NCBI RefSeq assembly: GCF_014196495.1
Contig: NZ_JACIDT010000002.1
Location: forward strand, 310,001-374,000
DNA length: 64,000 bases
Direction: 5' to 3'
Source of the DNA: Sphingobium jiangsuense
GTDB lineage: Bacteria; Pseudomonadota; Alphaproteobacteria; Sphingomonadales; Sphingomonadaceae
Shown here: piece after piece, positions 24,636-33,490 of the stretch
Numbering within the stretch: position 1 is the stretch's first letter
Layout: each line of letters starts with the position of its first letter
The notes under the pieces: model-generated
The model's database searches: none
What the model was told of the DNA's origin: nothing
What the model saw: the letters and a program-made list of their open reading frames with translations, nothing else
Made by a program: the position numbers and the translations under genes

Positions 24636-26026
24636 CGGCGCTTCTCCTTGCGATATTGGGCCATGAAGGTGCGGCCTTCCGGGCGGGGCATGTCGCGATG
24701 GCGCGTCCAGCCGCCGCCCAGCGGCAGGCGGGCGATCCAGCCCCGATTACCGAGCAGGCGCAGCGACCCCGCCGCCAGCGCCGCCACTACGCGATAGAGG
24801 CGCGGCCGCCGCGCGATAGAGGCCCACAGCCCCACGCCCCAGCGGGCCGACACGGGCTCCAGCCCCTCGCGCCAGCTTCTCTCCCGCCAGCCGCGCAGCA
24901 GCGTGGGCAGCGGGATGCGCACCGGGCAGACCTCCTGGCATTTGCCGTTGAGCGTGCAGGCATGGGGCAGGTCGCGGCTGCGTTCCAGCCCGTCGAGCGC
25001 CGGTGTCAGTACCGCACCCATCGGCCCCGGATAGGTGCCGCCATAGGCATGGCCGCCGATCTGGCGAAAGACGACGCAATGGTTCATGCACGCGCCGCAG
25101 CGGATGCAGCGCAGCATCTCCGCCAGCCCTTCCTCGCGCATCGCGGTGCGGCCATTGTCCACCAGCACGATATGCATCTCCTCCGGCCCGTCGCGGTCGC
25201 CGGGGCGCTTCGGGCCGGTGTAGAAGGTCGTATATTGGGTCAGCGCCGCCCCGGTGGCGGAGCGCGCCAGCAGGCGCAGCAGCGGGATCGCATGGCCCAT
25301 GGAGGGCACGATCTTCTCTATTCCCGCCGTCACGACATGCACGCGCGGCGGCACCAGCGAGAGCTCGGCATTGCCTTCATTGGTGACGGTGCAGACGGCG
25401 CCGGTGTCGGCGATCAGGAAATTCGCGCCGGATATGCCGACATCCGCGCCCAGCATGCGGGATCGCAGCTCGCGCCGGGCGCTTTCGGCCATGGCGGCGA
25501 TGCTCTCTTCCTCATGCGGCGCGCGATGCTTCGCCCGGAACAGCGCGGAGACCTGCTCGCGCGTCTTGTGCATCGCGGGCCAGATGATGTGCGAGGGGCG
25601 CTCGTCGGCCAGCTGGATGATATGCTCGGCAAGGTCGGTTTCGATCCGGCCGATCCCGGCCTCGGCCAGCGCATGGGGCAGGCCGATCTCCTCGCCCAGC
25701 ATCGATTTGGAACGGGCGACGGTCCTTGCACCGGCCGCCTTGCAGATGCCGATGACGATCCTGCACGCCTCGTCCGCCGTGCGCGCCCAATGCACCTGCG
25801 CCCCGGCGGCGATCGCATTGGCTTCGAACCGTTCGAGATAATGGCCCAGATGGGTGATCACATGATCCTTGATCGCCGCCGCCCGGTCGCGCGCGCGCTC
25901 GAAATCGGGGAAAGCCTCGACGGCGAGCGCGCGCTTCGCCTCCGCCGTGCCCGCGGTGCGCTCGACCGCCAGCTTGAGCACGGGGTCGGCCAGCGCGGCG
26001 TCGGCGCGGGTCTTGAAGCCGGTCAT
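24632..26026 (-). CDS. lutB: Lactate utilisation protein B, ferredoxin-type
   Basis: A 464-residue LutB: an N-terminal LUD domain (ANAIAAGAQVHWARTADEACRIV, then GADVGISGANFLIADTGAVCTVTNEGN) and a C-terminal bacterial ferredoxin region with CIRCGACMNHCVVFRQIGGHAYGGTYPGPMG and CTLNGKCQEVCPVRIP, two 4Fe-4S sites. A hydrophobic C-terminal helix region ends the protein. It oxidises L-lactate to pyruvate with LutA and LutC. The ATG at 26026 overlaps the lutA stop; longer readings through lutA are rejected. Confidence 0.93.
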   Translation of the reverse strand: MTGFKTRADAALADPVLKLAVERTAGTAEAKRALAVEAFPDFERARDRAAAIKDHVITHLGHYLERFEANAIAAGAQVHWARTADEACRIVIGICKAAGARTVARSKSMLGEEIGLPHALAEAGIGRIETDLAEHIIQLADERPSHIIWPAMHKTREQVSALFRAKHRAPHEEESIAAMAESARRELRSRMLGADVGISGANFLIADTGAVCTVTNEGNAELSLVPPRVHVVTAGIEKIVPSMGHAIPLLRLLARSATGAALTQYTTFYTGPKRPGDRDGPEEMHIVLVDNGRTAMREEGLAEMLRCIRCGACMNHCVVFRQIGGHAYGGTYPGPMGAVLTPALDGLERSRDLPHACTLNGKCQEVCPVRIPLPTLLRGWRERSWREGLEPVSARWGVGLWASIARRPRLYRVVAALAAGSLRLLGNRGWIARLPLGGGWTRHRDMPRPEGRTFMAQYRKEKRR

Positions 26027-26793
26027 GCATCCTCCCCGATGGCGGGGCCGTCGCCCATGCCCGCGATCAGCTCTATCGCGTGGAAGGCGCGCACCTTCGA
26101 TCCGTCGCGGTGGAGCTTGCCCGCCATGTTCATCAGGCAACCGAGGTCGCCCGCCAGCAGCAGCCCGGCTCCGGTCGCCTCGATGGCGGCGGCTTTCTCC
26201 GCCACGATGGCGTTGGAGATGGCGGGATATTTGACGCAGAAGGTGCCGCCGAAGCCGCAGCATGTCTCCTCGCCCGCAAGCGGGGTGAGGGTGAGGCCCT
26301 CGACGGCCTTGAGCAGGCGGCGCGGCTGCGCCTTCACCCCCAGTTCGCGCAGGCCGGAGCAGCTGTCATGATAGGTCGCGTGGCCCTCGCACCGTGCCGC
26401 TTCGGGCCGCCAGCCGCAGACCTCGTCGAGAAAGGCCATGATCTCCCATGTCCGCTCCGCGACGGCTTGCGCGCGGGGCAACCAATGCGCGTCATCCGCC
26501 AATATCTCCGGATAATGGCAGCGGATCGTCCCCGCGCAGGAGCCGGAAGGGATGACGATATGGTCATAGCCCTCCAGCGCTTCGATGGTCCGCCGGGCGA
26601 GGGCGGCGGCATGGTCGCGATCGCCGCTGTTGAGCGCCGGCTGGCCGCAGCAGGTCTGTCCTTCCGGCACGATCACCTCGCACCCGGCTGCCTCCAGCGC
26701 GCGGATCGCGGCGAAGCCGATGCGCGGGCGCATCAGGTCGACGAGGCAGGTCACGAACAGCGCGACGCGGCGGGAAGGGGTGCTTTCGTTCAT
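26023..26793 (-). CDS. lutA: Lactate utilisation protein A (CCG-domain iron-sulfur subunit)
   Basis: A 256-residue protein with two cysteine-rich CCG domains: VALFVTCLVDLMRPRIGFAAI then GQTCCGQPALNSG near residue 45, and YHDSCSGLRELGV then GEETCCGFGGTFCVKYP near 190. These domains bind iron-sulfur clusters and pass electrons in LutABC and related GlpC/HdrB proteins. It follows the rhamnose dehydrogenase gene by 4 bp, so lactate oxidation is co-expressed with rhamnose breakdown, which yields L-lactate in this pathway type. Confidence 0.94.
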   Translation of the reverse strand: MNESTPSRRVALFVTCLVDLMRPRIGFAAIRALEAAGCEVIVPEGQTCCGQPALNSGDRDHAAALARRTIEALEGYDHIVIPSGSCAGTIRCHYPEILADDAHWLPRAQAVAERTWEIMAFLDEVCGWRPEAARCEGHATYHDSCSGLRELGVKAQPRRLLKAVEGLTLTPLAGEETCCGFGGTFCVKYPAISNAIVAEKAAAIEATGAGLLLAGDLGCLMNMAGKLHRDGSKVRAFHAIELIAGMGDGPAIGEDA

Positions 26794-26797
26794 GGCG

Positions 26798-27562
26798 CTA
26801 TTGCAGGTTCACATACATGCCGCCATCGACCAGCAGCGCCGCGCCGGTGACATAGGCGGCCATGTCGGAAGCGAGGAAGACGATCGGCCCGGCCAGATCC
26901 TCCGGCTGGCCGAGGCGCCCCAGCGGCGTGCGCGCCTCCATATAGCGACGCTTTTCAACGTCGGCGAGATCGTCCCTGTTGATCTCGGTCAGGATGGTGC
27001 CGGGCAGCACGCTGTTGCAGCGAATGCCATATTTCCCTAGCGCTATCGCCGTCGACTGCATCAGCGAATGCACGCCCGCCTTGGTCGGCGTGTAATGGGT
27101 CTGAAACTCTCCGCCCACCAGCGCGGAGATGGACGACACCGCGACGATCGCGCCGCCATGGCCCTGCTCCACCATCTGCCGGGCGGCGGCCTGCACCATA
27201 TAATAGGCCCCGTGCAGGTTGACGCGGAAGGTGCGCTCGACCACCTCTGCCGGCATGTCGAGGAAGCTGTGGAACGGGCAGATGCCTGCATTGCTGACCA
27301 TCACATCGACCTTGCCGAACGCGTCCACCGCCTTCGCCACGAAATCCCGCGCGGTTTCCGGATCGGCGACGTCCCCCTTCACCGCCAGCGCGCGCCGGCC
27401 CAGCGCCTCTATCTCCGCGACACAGCTTTGCGCCGGGCCGTCGCTATGGGCGTAGTTGAGGGCGACATCGGCGCCGTGGCGGGCCGCGCCGATGGCGGCG
27501 GCGCGGCCGATGCCGGTCGATGCGCCGGTGATGAGGACGGTCTTGCCTTCAAGCAGCTTCAC
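26798..27562 (-). CDS. SDR-family dehydrogenase, probable L-rhamnose 1-dehydrogenase
   Basis: A 254-residue classical short-chain dehydrogenase: TGASTGIG cofactor motif (residues 12-19), NAG near 92 (SNAGICPFHSF), catalytic Ser and YxxxK in SSISALVGGEFQTHYTPTKAG, and a C-terminal VDGGMYVN. It probably oxidises L-rhamnose to L-rhamnono-lactone, the first step of the non-phosphorylative pathway; L-rhamnose 1-dehydrogenases of this family are known. The exact substrate is inferred from its neighbours (rhamnonate dehydratase, RhaT). It lies between the IclR regulator (23 bp) and lutA (4 bp). Confidence 0.85.
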   Translation of the reverse strand: MKLLEGKTVLITGASTGIGRAAAIGAARHGADVALNYAHSDGPAQSCVAEIEALGRRALAVKGDVADPETARDFVAKAVDAFGKVDVMVSNAGICPFHSFLDMPAEVVERTFRVNLHGAYYMVQAAARQMVEQGHGGAIVAVSSISALVGGEFQTHYTPTKAGVHSLMQSTAIALGKYGIRCNSVLPGTILTEINRDDLADVEKRRYMEARTPLGRLGQPEDLAGPIVFLASDMAAYVTGAALLVDGGMYVNLQ

Positions 27563-27585
27563 GCGGGTTCCTTTCGATGGGGAGG

Positions 27586-28413
27586 CTATCGCCGCGCGGG
27601 GCGGCGGGGTGGTCTGGCGCCGGGCGTCCAGCCCAGGTCGGCGCTGATCTTGCGCGCGGTGTCGCGCACATCGTCGCTGAGCGCGTTCATGCGCGCATCG
27701 TCCATATATTGCGCCGCGCTCGACAGGCTGATCGCCGCGACGATCGCGCCGGAGGCATCGCGCACCGGCGCGGCGACGCAGCGTATCTGATCCTCGTTTT
27801 CCTCAAGGTCGAATGCGCGGCCCTGCGCGGCATAATCCTTCATCCGCGCCAGCCAGACATCATAGTCGACGGGATGGGTGCCCGCCGCCTGATCGATATC
27901 GAACAGCCGCCGCCAGTTGCTTTCCGCATCGTCCAGCAGCAGCGCCTTGCCGAGGCCGGTCGAGGTCAGCGGCTGCCGGTCGCCGATGCGGCTCGATATC
28001 TCGACGCGGCGGCGGCCCGGTATCTTGTCGAGATAGAGCGCGGAATCATGATCGAGCCGCCCCAGATGCACCACATCCTCGCTCGCGGCGGCCAGCGCCT
28101 CCAGATACGGGCGGGCGATCTGCACCACGTCCGCCTGGCTCTGCGCGAGGAAGCCGAGTTGCAGCAGCTTGGGCCCCAGCTGATAGCCCTCGCGCGGCAG
28201 GAAGACGAGGAAACCCCGCTCCACCAATGCATTGGCGAGGCGGTGGGTGGTCGACCGGGTGAGGCCCATGCGCCCGGTCAGTTCGGCCAGCTTGACCGGC
28301 CCGTCCACGACCTGATCGAGCATGTCCAGCCCGCGCTGCAATGTCTGGCTGCCCTGCACCTTGGACTTTTCCTCGCGGTCGGTCGATTCCGGGTTTGACG
28401 AATTATGTCTCAT
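27586..28413 (-). CDS. IclR-family regulator of the rhamnose genes
   Basis: A 275-residue IclR protein with an N-terminal winged helix (QTLQRGLDMLDQVVDGPVKLAELTGRMGLTRSTTHRLANALVERGFLV) and the effector domain (LYLDKIPGRRRVEISSRIGDRQPLTSTGLGKALLL, later ENEDQIRCVAAPVRDASGAIVAAISLS). It is first in the leftward operon and divergent from the rhamnonate dehydratase operon, so it very likely controls both. The effector is probably rhamnose or a pathway intermediate, by inference. Confidence 0.92.
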   Translation of the reverse strand: MRHNSSNPESTDREEKSKVQGSQTLQRGLDMLDQVVDGPVKLAELTGRMGLTRSTTHRLANALVERGFLVFLPREGYQLGPKLLQLGFLAQSQADVVQIARPYLEALAAASEDVVHLGRLDHDSALYLDKIPGRRRVEISSRIGDRQPLTSTGLGKALLLDDAESNWRRLFDIDQAAGTHPVDYDVWLARMKDYAAQGRAFDLEENEDQIRCVAAPVRDASGAIVAAISLSSAAQYMDDARMNALSDDVRDTARKISADLGWTPGARPPRRPARR

Positions 28414-28591
28414 CTACTAATACTCTATCCCACAAAATGAGAAAAACAAGGGTGAAGAGGGCCAGCCGTGATTCTTTGCGATGCTGCCGATCCTTTGTCC
28501 GTCCGACATTATGCGCGAATAGACCATATTGTGAAAGTTTTTGCTTCCTGGTCCCACATATTGGGCGGAGGCGAGAAGAGGGAGTTTCTGC
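28414..28591. promoter_or_regulatory. Divergent promoter region of the rhamnose operons
   Basis: A 178-bp region, AT-richer than its surroundings, between iclR and the rhamnonate dehydratase gene. It must hold the promoters of both operons and the IclR operator. A repeated TCCCACA (near 28429 and 28553) and the small dyad CCCA-CATAT-TGGG near 28554 are visible, but no operator can be assigned firmly. Confidence 0.5.
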
Positions 28592-29785
28592 GTGCCGATC
28601 GTCACTCTGCCGAAAATCAAGCATGTCCGCGCCTTCACGCTTCGCGGCGGCGGCGCCGACTATCATGATCAGGGCGAGGGCCACTGGATCGACGATCACA
28701 TCGCGACGCCAATGGCGCGCTATCCCGAATATCGCCGGTCGCGCCAGAGCTTCGGCATCAACGTGCTCGGCACGCTGGTGGTGGAGATTGAGGCGGAGGA
28801 CGGCACCATCGGCTTTGCGGTGACGACCGGCGGCGAACCGGCCGCGTTCATCGTCGAAAAGCATCTGGCCCGCTTCCTCGAAGGGCGCAGCCCCACCGAT
28901 TATGAGAAAATCTGGGACCAGATGTATTTCTCGACGCAATATTATGGCCGCAAGGGCCTCGTCGTGAACGCCATTTCCGGCGTCGACCTCGCGCTGTGGG
29001 ACCTGCTCGGCAAGCTGCGGCAGGAGCCGGTCTATCATCTGCTCGGCGGCGCGGTGCGCGACGAACTGCATTTCTACGCGACCGGCGCGCGGCCCGATGT
29101 GGCGAAGGAACTGGGCTTCATCGGCGGCAAGCTGCCGCTGCATCATGGCCCGGCGGAAGGGCCGGAGGGCTTTCGCAGGAATATCGAGGAACTGGCCGAG
29201 ATGCGGTCACGCGTCGGGCCGGATTTCTGGCTGATGTGGGATTGCTGGATGGCGCTCGACGTCGATTATGCGACCCGCCTCGCCATCGCCGCGCACGACC
29301 TCGGCCTCAAATGGATCGAGGAGGCGATCAGCCCCGACGATTATTGGGGCTATGCCGCGCTCAAGCGCAACGTGCCCAAGGGCATGCTGGTGACGACCGG
29401 CGAGCATGAGGCGACCCGCTGGGGCTTTCGCATGCTGCTGGAAATGGAGTGCTGCGACATCATTCAGCCCGACGTCGGCTGGTGCGGCGGCGTCACGGAA
29501 CTCCTCAAGATCAGCGCGCTGGCCGACGCGCACGGCAAGATGGTCGTGCCGCATGGCTCGTCAGTCTACAGCTATCATTTCGTCATCACCCGCCACAACT
29601 CGCCCTTCGCCGAATTCCTGATGATGCACCCCGGCCCGACCGAGGTGGTGCCGATGTTCCACCCGCAGCTGATCGGCGAGCCGGTGCCGGAAAAGGGCCG
29701 TATCAAGGCGAGCGCGCTCGATGCGCCCGGCTTCGGCGTCGAACTCAACCGCGATATCGCGATGCATCGCCCTTATACCCATTGA
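28592..29785 (+). CDS. L-rhamnonate dehydratase
   Basis: A 397-residue enolase-superfamily dehydratase that converts L-rhamnonate to 2-keto-3-deoxy-L-rhamnonate. The start [26 protein letters not shown] and [18 protein letters not shown] are characteristic of this subgroup. Metal ligands lie in [20 protein letters not shown] and [11 protein letters not shown], and the catalytic His in [14 protein letters not shown]. The GTG at 28592 follows AGAGGGAG by 6 bp. It heads the rightward operon. Confidence 0.94.
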   Translation: MPIVTLPKIKHVRAFTLRGGGADYHDQGEGHWIDDHIATPMARYPEYRRSRQSFGINVLGTLVVEIEAEDGTIGFAVTTGGEPAAFIVEKHLARFLEGRSPTDYEKIWDQMYFSTQYYGRKGLVVNAISGVDLALWDLLGKLRQEPVYHLLGGAVRDELHFYATGARPDVAKELGFIGGKLPLHHGPAEGPEGFRRNIEELAEMRSRVGPDFWLMWDCWMALDVDYATRLAIAAHDLGLKWIEEAISPDDYWGYAALKRNVPKGMLVTTGEHEATRWGFRMLLEMECCDIIQPDVGWCGGVTELLKISALADAHGKMVVPHGSSVYSYHFVITRHNSPFAEFLMMHPGPTEVVPMFHPQLIGEPVPEKGRIKASALDAPGFGVELNRDIAMHRPYTH

Positions 29786-29808
29786 TCTGAAGAAGAGAGA
29801 GCATCCCC

Positions 29809-30666
29809 ATGAAATTATGTCGTTTTGGCCCGCGGGGGCAGGAAAGGCCCGGCCTTGTCGATGCGGACGGCACTATCCGCGACCTGTCGGGCGTCGTCGC
29901 CGACCTCAGCATCGAGACGCTGCCCGCCGCCCTTGCCGCGGACGCCGCCGCGCTGCCGGTGGTGGAGGGCGCGCCGCGCCGTGGCGTGCCGCTGAAGGGC
30001 ATCGGCAAGATCGTCGCCATCGGCCTCAACTATGAGGATCATGCGATCGAATCCAACCTGCCGATCCCGACCGAGCCGGTGATGTTCATGAAGGCGCTGT
30101 CCTCGCTGACCGGCCCGGATGACGAGGTGATGCTGCCCAAGGGCTCCACCCATGGCGACTGGGAGGTCGAGCTGGGCGTGATCATCGGCAAGACCTGCCG
30201 CAACGTCTCCGAGGAAGAGGCGCTGTCGAAGGTCGCGGGCTATGTGCTGGTCAACGACGTGTCGGAGCGCTTCAACCAGAAGCAGCGCGGCACCCAGTGG
30301 AGCAAGGGCAAGGGGCATGACACCTTCTGCCCGGTCGGCCCCTGGCTGGTGACGCCCGATGAGGTGGGCGACCCGCAGGATCTCGACATGCATCTCGACC
30401 TCAACGGCGAGCGGATGCAGACCGGCAACACCCGGACGATGATCTTCACCGTCGCGCAGCTCATTTCCTATGTCAGCGATTATGTGACGCTTTACCCCGG
30501 CGACCTGTTGATCACCGGCACGCCGCCGGGCGTGGGCGAGGGCAAGAAACCCGACCCGATCTTCCTGAAAGCCGGCGACGTGATGCAGCTGGGCATCGAA
30601 AAGCTCGGCACCCAGCGGCAGCAGGTGGTGGAATGGCGGCACCTCGGCGATGAGGTGCTGGGATGA
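29809..30666 (+). CDS. FAH-family hydrolase, probable 2,4-diketo-3-deoxy-L-rhamnonate hydrolase
   Basis: A 285-residue fumarylacetoacetate-hydrolase-family protein: IVAIGLNYEDHAIESNLPIP, the metal-binding GDWEVELGVIIGKTCRNVSEEEAL, VLVNDVSERFNQKQRGTQWSKGKGHDTFCPVGPWLV and LITGTPPGVGEGKKP. In the Sphingomonas-type rhamnose pathway an FAH enzyme cleaves 2,4-diketo-3-deoxyrhamnonate to pyruvate and L-lactate. The position between dehydratase and dehydrogenase, and linked lutABC, fit this. The stop overlaps the next start. Confidence 0.9.
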   Translation: MKLCRFGPRGQERPGLVDADGTIRDLSGVVADLSIETLPAALAADAAALPVVEGAPRRGVPLKGIGKIVAIGLNYEDHAIESNLPIPTEPVMFMKALSSLTGPDDEVMLPKGSTHGDWEVELGVIIGKTCRNVSEEEALSKVAGYVLVNDVSERFNQKQRGTQWSKGKGHDTFCPVGPWLVTPDEVGDPQDLDMHLDLNGERMQTGNTRTMIFTVAQLISYVSDYVTLYPGDLLITGTPPGVGEGKKPDPIFLKAGDVMQLGIEKLGTQRQQVVEWRHLGDEVLG

Positions 30667-31412
30667 GCCTGTTCGCGGGTCGCTATGCCGGGCGCTGCGC
30701 GGTCATCACCGGCGGCGCGTCCGGGCTGGGCAAGGAGGTCGCGCGGCGCGTCGTCGCGGAGGGCGGCACGGTGGCGCTGTGGGATCTCAACGCCGAAGCG
30801 CTGGCCGAGGCGGTGCGGGAAACCGGCGCGGCGCACAGCGTCGCGCTCGACGTGTCCGACCCGGCAGCGGTTGAGGCCGCCGCGCAGGAAACGCATGCAA
30901 GGCTTGGAAAGATAGATATTCTTGTCTGCTCGGCGGGCATCACCGGCGCGACCGTGCCGGTGCAGGATTTCCCGATCGACAGCTGGCAGCGGGTGATCGA
31001 CATCAACCTCAACGGCCTGTTTTACTGCAATCGCGCGATCGTGCCGCTGTTGCTGGCCAACGGCTATGGCCGTATCGTCAACGTGGCGTCGGTCGCAGGC
31101 AAGGAGGGCAACCCCAATGCGTCCGCCTATTCGGCGAGCAAGGCCGGGGTGATCGGCTTCACCAAGAGCCTCGGCAAGGAACTGGCGGGCAGGGGCGTGA
31201 TCGCCAACGCGCTGACCCCCGCGACGTTCGAAAGCCCGATCCTCAACCAGCTGCCGCAGAGCCAGGTCGATTATATGCGGTCGAAAATCCCGATGGGGCG
31301 GCTGGGGCTGGTCGAGGAATCGGCGGCGATGATCTGCTTCATGGCGTCGGAGGAATGCAGTTTCACCACCGCGTCCACCTTCGACACATCGGGCGGGCGC
31401 ACCACCTTCTGA
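30663..31412 (+). CDS. SDR dehydrogenase, probable 2-keto-3-deoxy-L-rhamnonate 4-dehydrogenase
   Basis: A 249-residue short-chain dehydrogenase: TGGASGLGKEVARR (residues 14-27), VCSAGITGATVPVQDF, VASVAGKEGNPNASAYSASKAGVIGFTKSLGKELA with catalytic Ser, Tyr and Lys, and C-terminal FTTASTFDTSGGRTTF. It would oxidise the 4-OH of 2-keto-3-deoxy-L-rhamnonate to the diketo acid cleaved by the preceding FAH enzyme. Function is inferred from the ordered operon. It overlaps the FAH gene by 4 bp. Confidence 0.88.
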   Translation: MSLFAGRYAGRCAVITGGASGLGKEVARRVVAEGGTVALWDLNAEALAEAVRETGAAHSVALDVSDPAAVEAAAQETHARLGKIDILVCSAGITGATVPVQDFPIDSWQRVIDINLNGLFYCNRAIVPLLLANGYGRIVNVASVAGKEGNPNASAYSASKAGVIGFTKSLGKELAGRGVIANALTPATFESPILNQLPQSQVDYMRSKIPMGRLGLVEESAAMICFMASEECSFTTASTFDTSGGRTTF

Positions 31413-31426
31413 TCGTCACGGGCTTG

Positions 31427-31452
31427 CGGGACCGGCCCTCAGAGCCGGCCCG
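31427..31452. terminator. Hairpin within the rhamnose operon
   Basis: Arms CGGG-A-CCGGC and GCCGG-CCCG (31427-31436 and 31444-31452, one bulged A) enclose a 7-nt loop, between the SDR and amidohydrolase genes. There is no T tract; it may be an attenuator or a stability element reducing expression of the lactonase and transporter. Confidence 0.45.
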
Positions 31453-31475
31453 CGCCCCATCTTGCGGAGAGGACC

Positions 31476-32378
31476 ATGATCCCCTTTGTCGATGCCCATA
31501 TCCATCTGTGGGATCTTGCACGCCTGCGCTATGACTGGCTGACGCCGCCCTTTTCCGACGCCGGGCCGAACGGCAATGTCGAGGCCATCGCCCGCGATTA
31601 TGGCGTGGCGGACTATCGCGCGGACCTTGCGCGCTGGAATGTCGTGGGCGCGGTGCATGTCGATGCGGGCGCGGCGGCGGCGAGCGCGCTGGAGGAAACG
31701 GTGTGGCTCGACGGCCTTGCCGAGGCGGAGGGGCTGCCCACCGGCTTCGTCGCCTTCGCCGCGCTCAACGATCCCGATGTCGATACGCTGCTGGGCAGGC
31801 AGGCAGCGCACAGCCGGGTGAAGGGCATCCGCCATATCGTCAACTGGCATCGCGACCCAAACCGCACCTATGGGCCGGTCGACCTGACCGTCGATCCGCA
31901 ATGGCGCAAGGGCTATGGGCTGCTCGCGAAGCACGGCCTCTCCTTCGACCTGCAATGCTATCCCGCGCAGATGCCGGGGTTGGCCGGGCTGATCGCCGCC
32001 CACCCCGATATTCCGGTCATCGTCAACCATATGGGCATGCCGGTGCCGGGCGATGCCGACGGGCTGGGCGACTGGCGCCGGGGCATGAAGGCGCTGGCGG
32101 CGATCCCGCATGTCGCGGTCAAGCTGTCGGGCATGGGCTTCATACGCCGCGACTGGACGCGCGAGACGATCGAGCCGCTGGTGCGCGAGACGATCGACCT
32201 GTTCGGCGTCGACCGCTGCCTGTTCGCCAGCGACGCGCCGACCGACAAGCTGTTCGGCCCGATCGACCGCTATATGGAAGCCTATCACGCGATCACCGCC
32301 GATTTCCCCGAAGCCGACCGCCGCGCGCTGTTCGCCGGCAACGCCAACCGCCTCTATCGTCTGGGACTTGCGCTATGA
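31476..32378 (+). CDS. Amidohydrolase-2 family protein, probable L-rhamnono-gamma-lactonase
   Basis: A 300-residue TIM-barrel metal hydrolase (COG3618 type): FVDAHIHLWDLARLRYDWL with the HxH metal motif at residues 8-10, GIRHIVNWHRDP, VIVNHMGMPVPGD and CLFASDAPTDKLFG with the final metal Asp. L-rhamnono-lactonases of other rhamnose pathways belong to this family, so it likely opens the lactone made by the dehydrogenase. It overlaps rhaT by 4 bp. Confidence 0.9.
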   Translation: MIPFVDAHIHLWDLARLRYDWLTPPFSDAGPNGNVEAIARDYGVADYRADLARWNVVGAVHVDAGAAAASALEETVWLDGLAEAEGLPTGFVAFAALNDPDVDTLLGRQAAHSRVKGIRHIVNWHRDPNRTYGPVDLTVDPQWRKGYGLLAKHGLSFDLQCYPAQMPGLAGLIAAHPDIPVIVNHMGMPVPGDADGLGDWRRGMKALAAIPHVAVKLSGMGFIRRDWTRETIEPLVRETIDLFGVDRCLFASDAPTDKLFGPIDRYMEAYHAITADFPEADRRALFAGNANRLYRLGLAL

Positions 32379-33442
32379 CCCCCAATCCCCTGCTCGGCGT
32401 CTTCTATCACTGGCTCGGCGGCCTCGCCTCGGCCAGCTTCTACGTTCCCTATCGCGGCGTGAAGCGCTGGAACTGGGAGATTTTCTGGCTGACCGGCGGC
32501 ATCTTCTCCTGGCTGCTGGCGCCGTGGTTCTTCGCCTGGGTGCAGACGGAGGACCTGCCCGGCGTGATGGCGCGGGTGCCGGTCGGCACCGTTGGCCTGT
32601 GCATGCTGTTCGGCTTCCTCTGGGGCTTTGGCGGGCTGACCTACGGCCTTACCATGCGCTATCTCGGCCTCTCGCTCGGCATGGCGGTGGTGCTGGGGCT
32701 CAGCACCCTGTTCGGCACGCTGATCCCGCCCATCGTGCAGGGGCATTTCGCCAGCGACATCCTCGCCGCCACATCCGGGCGGATCGTGCTGCTGGGCCTT
32801 GCGATCACGCTGGCGGGCATCGTTACCGTCGCGGTCGCGGGCGCGCGCAAGGACGCGATGCTCTCGCCCGAACAGAAGGCGCAGAGCGTGGCGGAATTCG
32901 ATTTCCGCAAGGGGCTGGTGGTCGCGATCTTCTCCGGCATCATGTCCTCCTGCTTCGCCTATGGCCTTGCCGCGGGTGAGCCGATCAAGGCGCTGAGCGC
33001 GGCGGCGGGCACCGGGCCGCTGTGGACGGGCCTGCCCACGCTCTGCCTCGTGATGTTCGGCGGGCTCGTCACCAACGGCGTGTGGTGCCTGTGGCTGATC
33101 CGGCGCAACAAATCCGCCGCGCAATGGCTGGGCCGGGCGGACCCGCAGACCGGCGAACGTCCGCCGATGCTGGTCAACTATCTGCTCTGCGCGCTGGCGG
33201 GGATCAGCTGGTATTTCCAGTTCTTCTTCTACACCATGGGCGAAAGCCAGATGGGCCGCTTCGGCTTTTCGAGCTGGACGCTGCACATGGCCTCGATCAT
33301 CATCTTCGGCACGCTATGGGGCTTCGCCTTCCGCGAATGGAAGGATGCCGGACGGTCGGTGCGCGCGACGGTGTGGAGCGGCATCGCCCTGCTGGTGCTG
33401 GCGACGGTGGTGATAGGCTATGGCAACAGCCTGGCCAACTGA
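32375..33442 (+). CDS. rhaT: L-rhamnose/proton symporter RhaT
   Basis: A 355-residue inner-membrane transporter of the RhaT family with about ten hydrophobic helices. Recognisable blocks are FYHWLGGLASASFYVPYRGVKRWNWEIFWLTGGIFSWLLAPW, FGFLWGFGGLTYGLTMRYLGLSLGMAVVLGL, KGLVVAIFSGIMSSCFAYGLAAGEPI and ISWYFQFFFYTMGESQMGRFGFSSWTLHMASIIIFGTLWG. It imports L-rhamnose and is the last gene of the rightward rhamnose operon, starting in the lactonase stop. Confidence 0.96.
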   Translation: MTPNPLLGVFYHWLGGLASASFYVPYRGVKRWNWEIFWLTGGIFSWLLAPWFFAWVQTEDLPGVMARVPVGTVGLCMLFGFLWGFGGLTYGLTMRYLGLSLGMAVVLGLSTLFGTLIPPIVQGHFASDILAATSGRIVLLGLAITLAGIVTVAVAGARKDAMLSPEQKAQSVAEFDFRKGLVVAIFSGIMSSCFAYGLAAGEPIKALSAAAGTGPLWTGLPTLCLVMFGGLVTNGVWCLWLIRRNKSAAQWLGRADPQTGERPPMLVNYLLCALAGISWYFQFFFYTMGESQMGRFGFSSWTLHMASIIIFGTLWGFAFREWKDAGRSVRATVWSGIALLVLATVVIGYGNSLAN

Positions 33443-33490
33443 ACGCCGTCGGATGTTTCCTCCCGCGCCAAATCGCTTTAGGCAGGGGGC

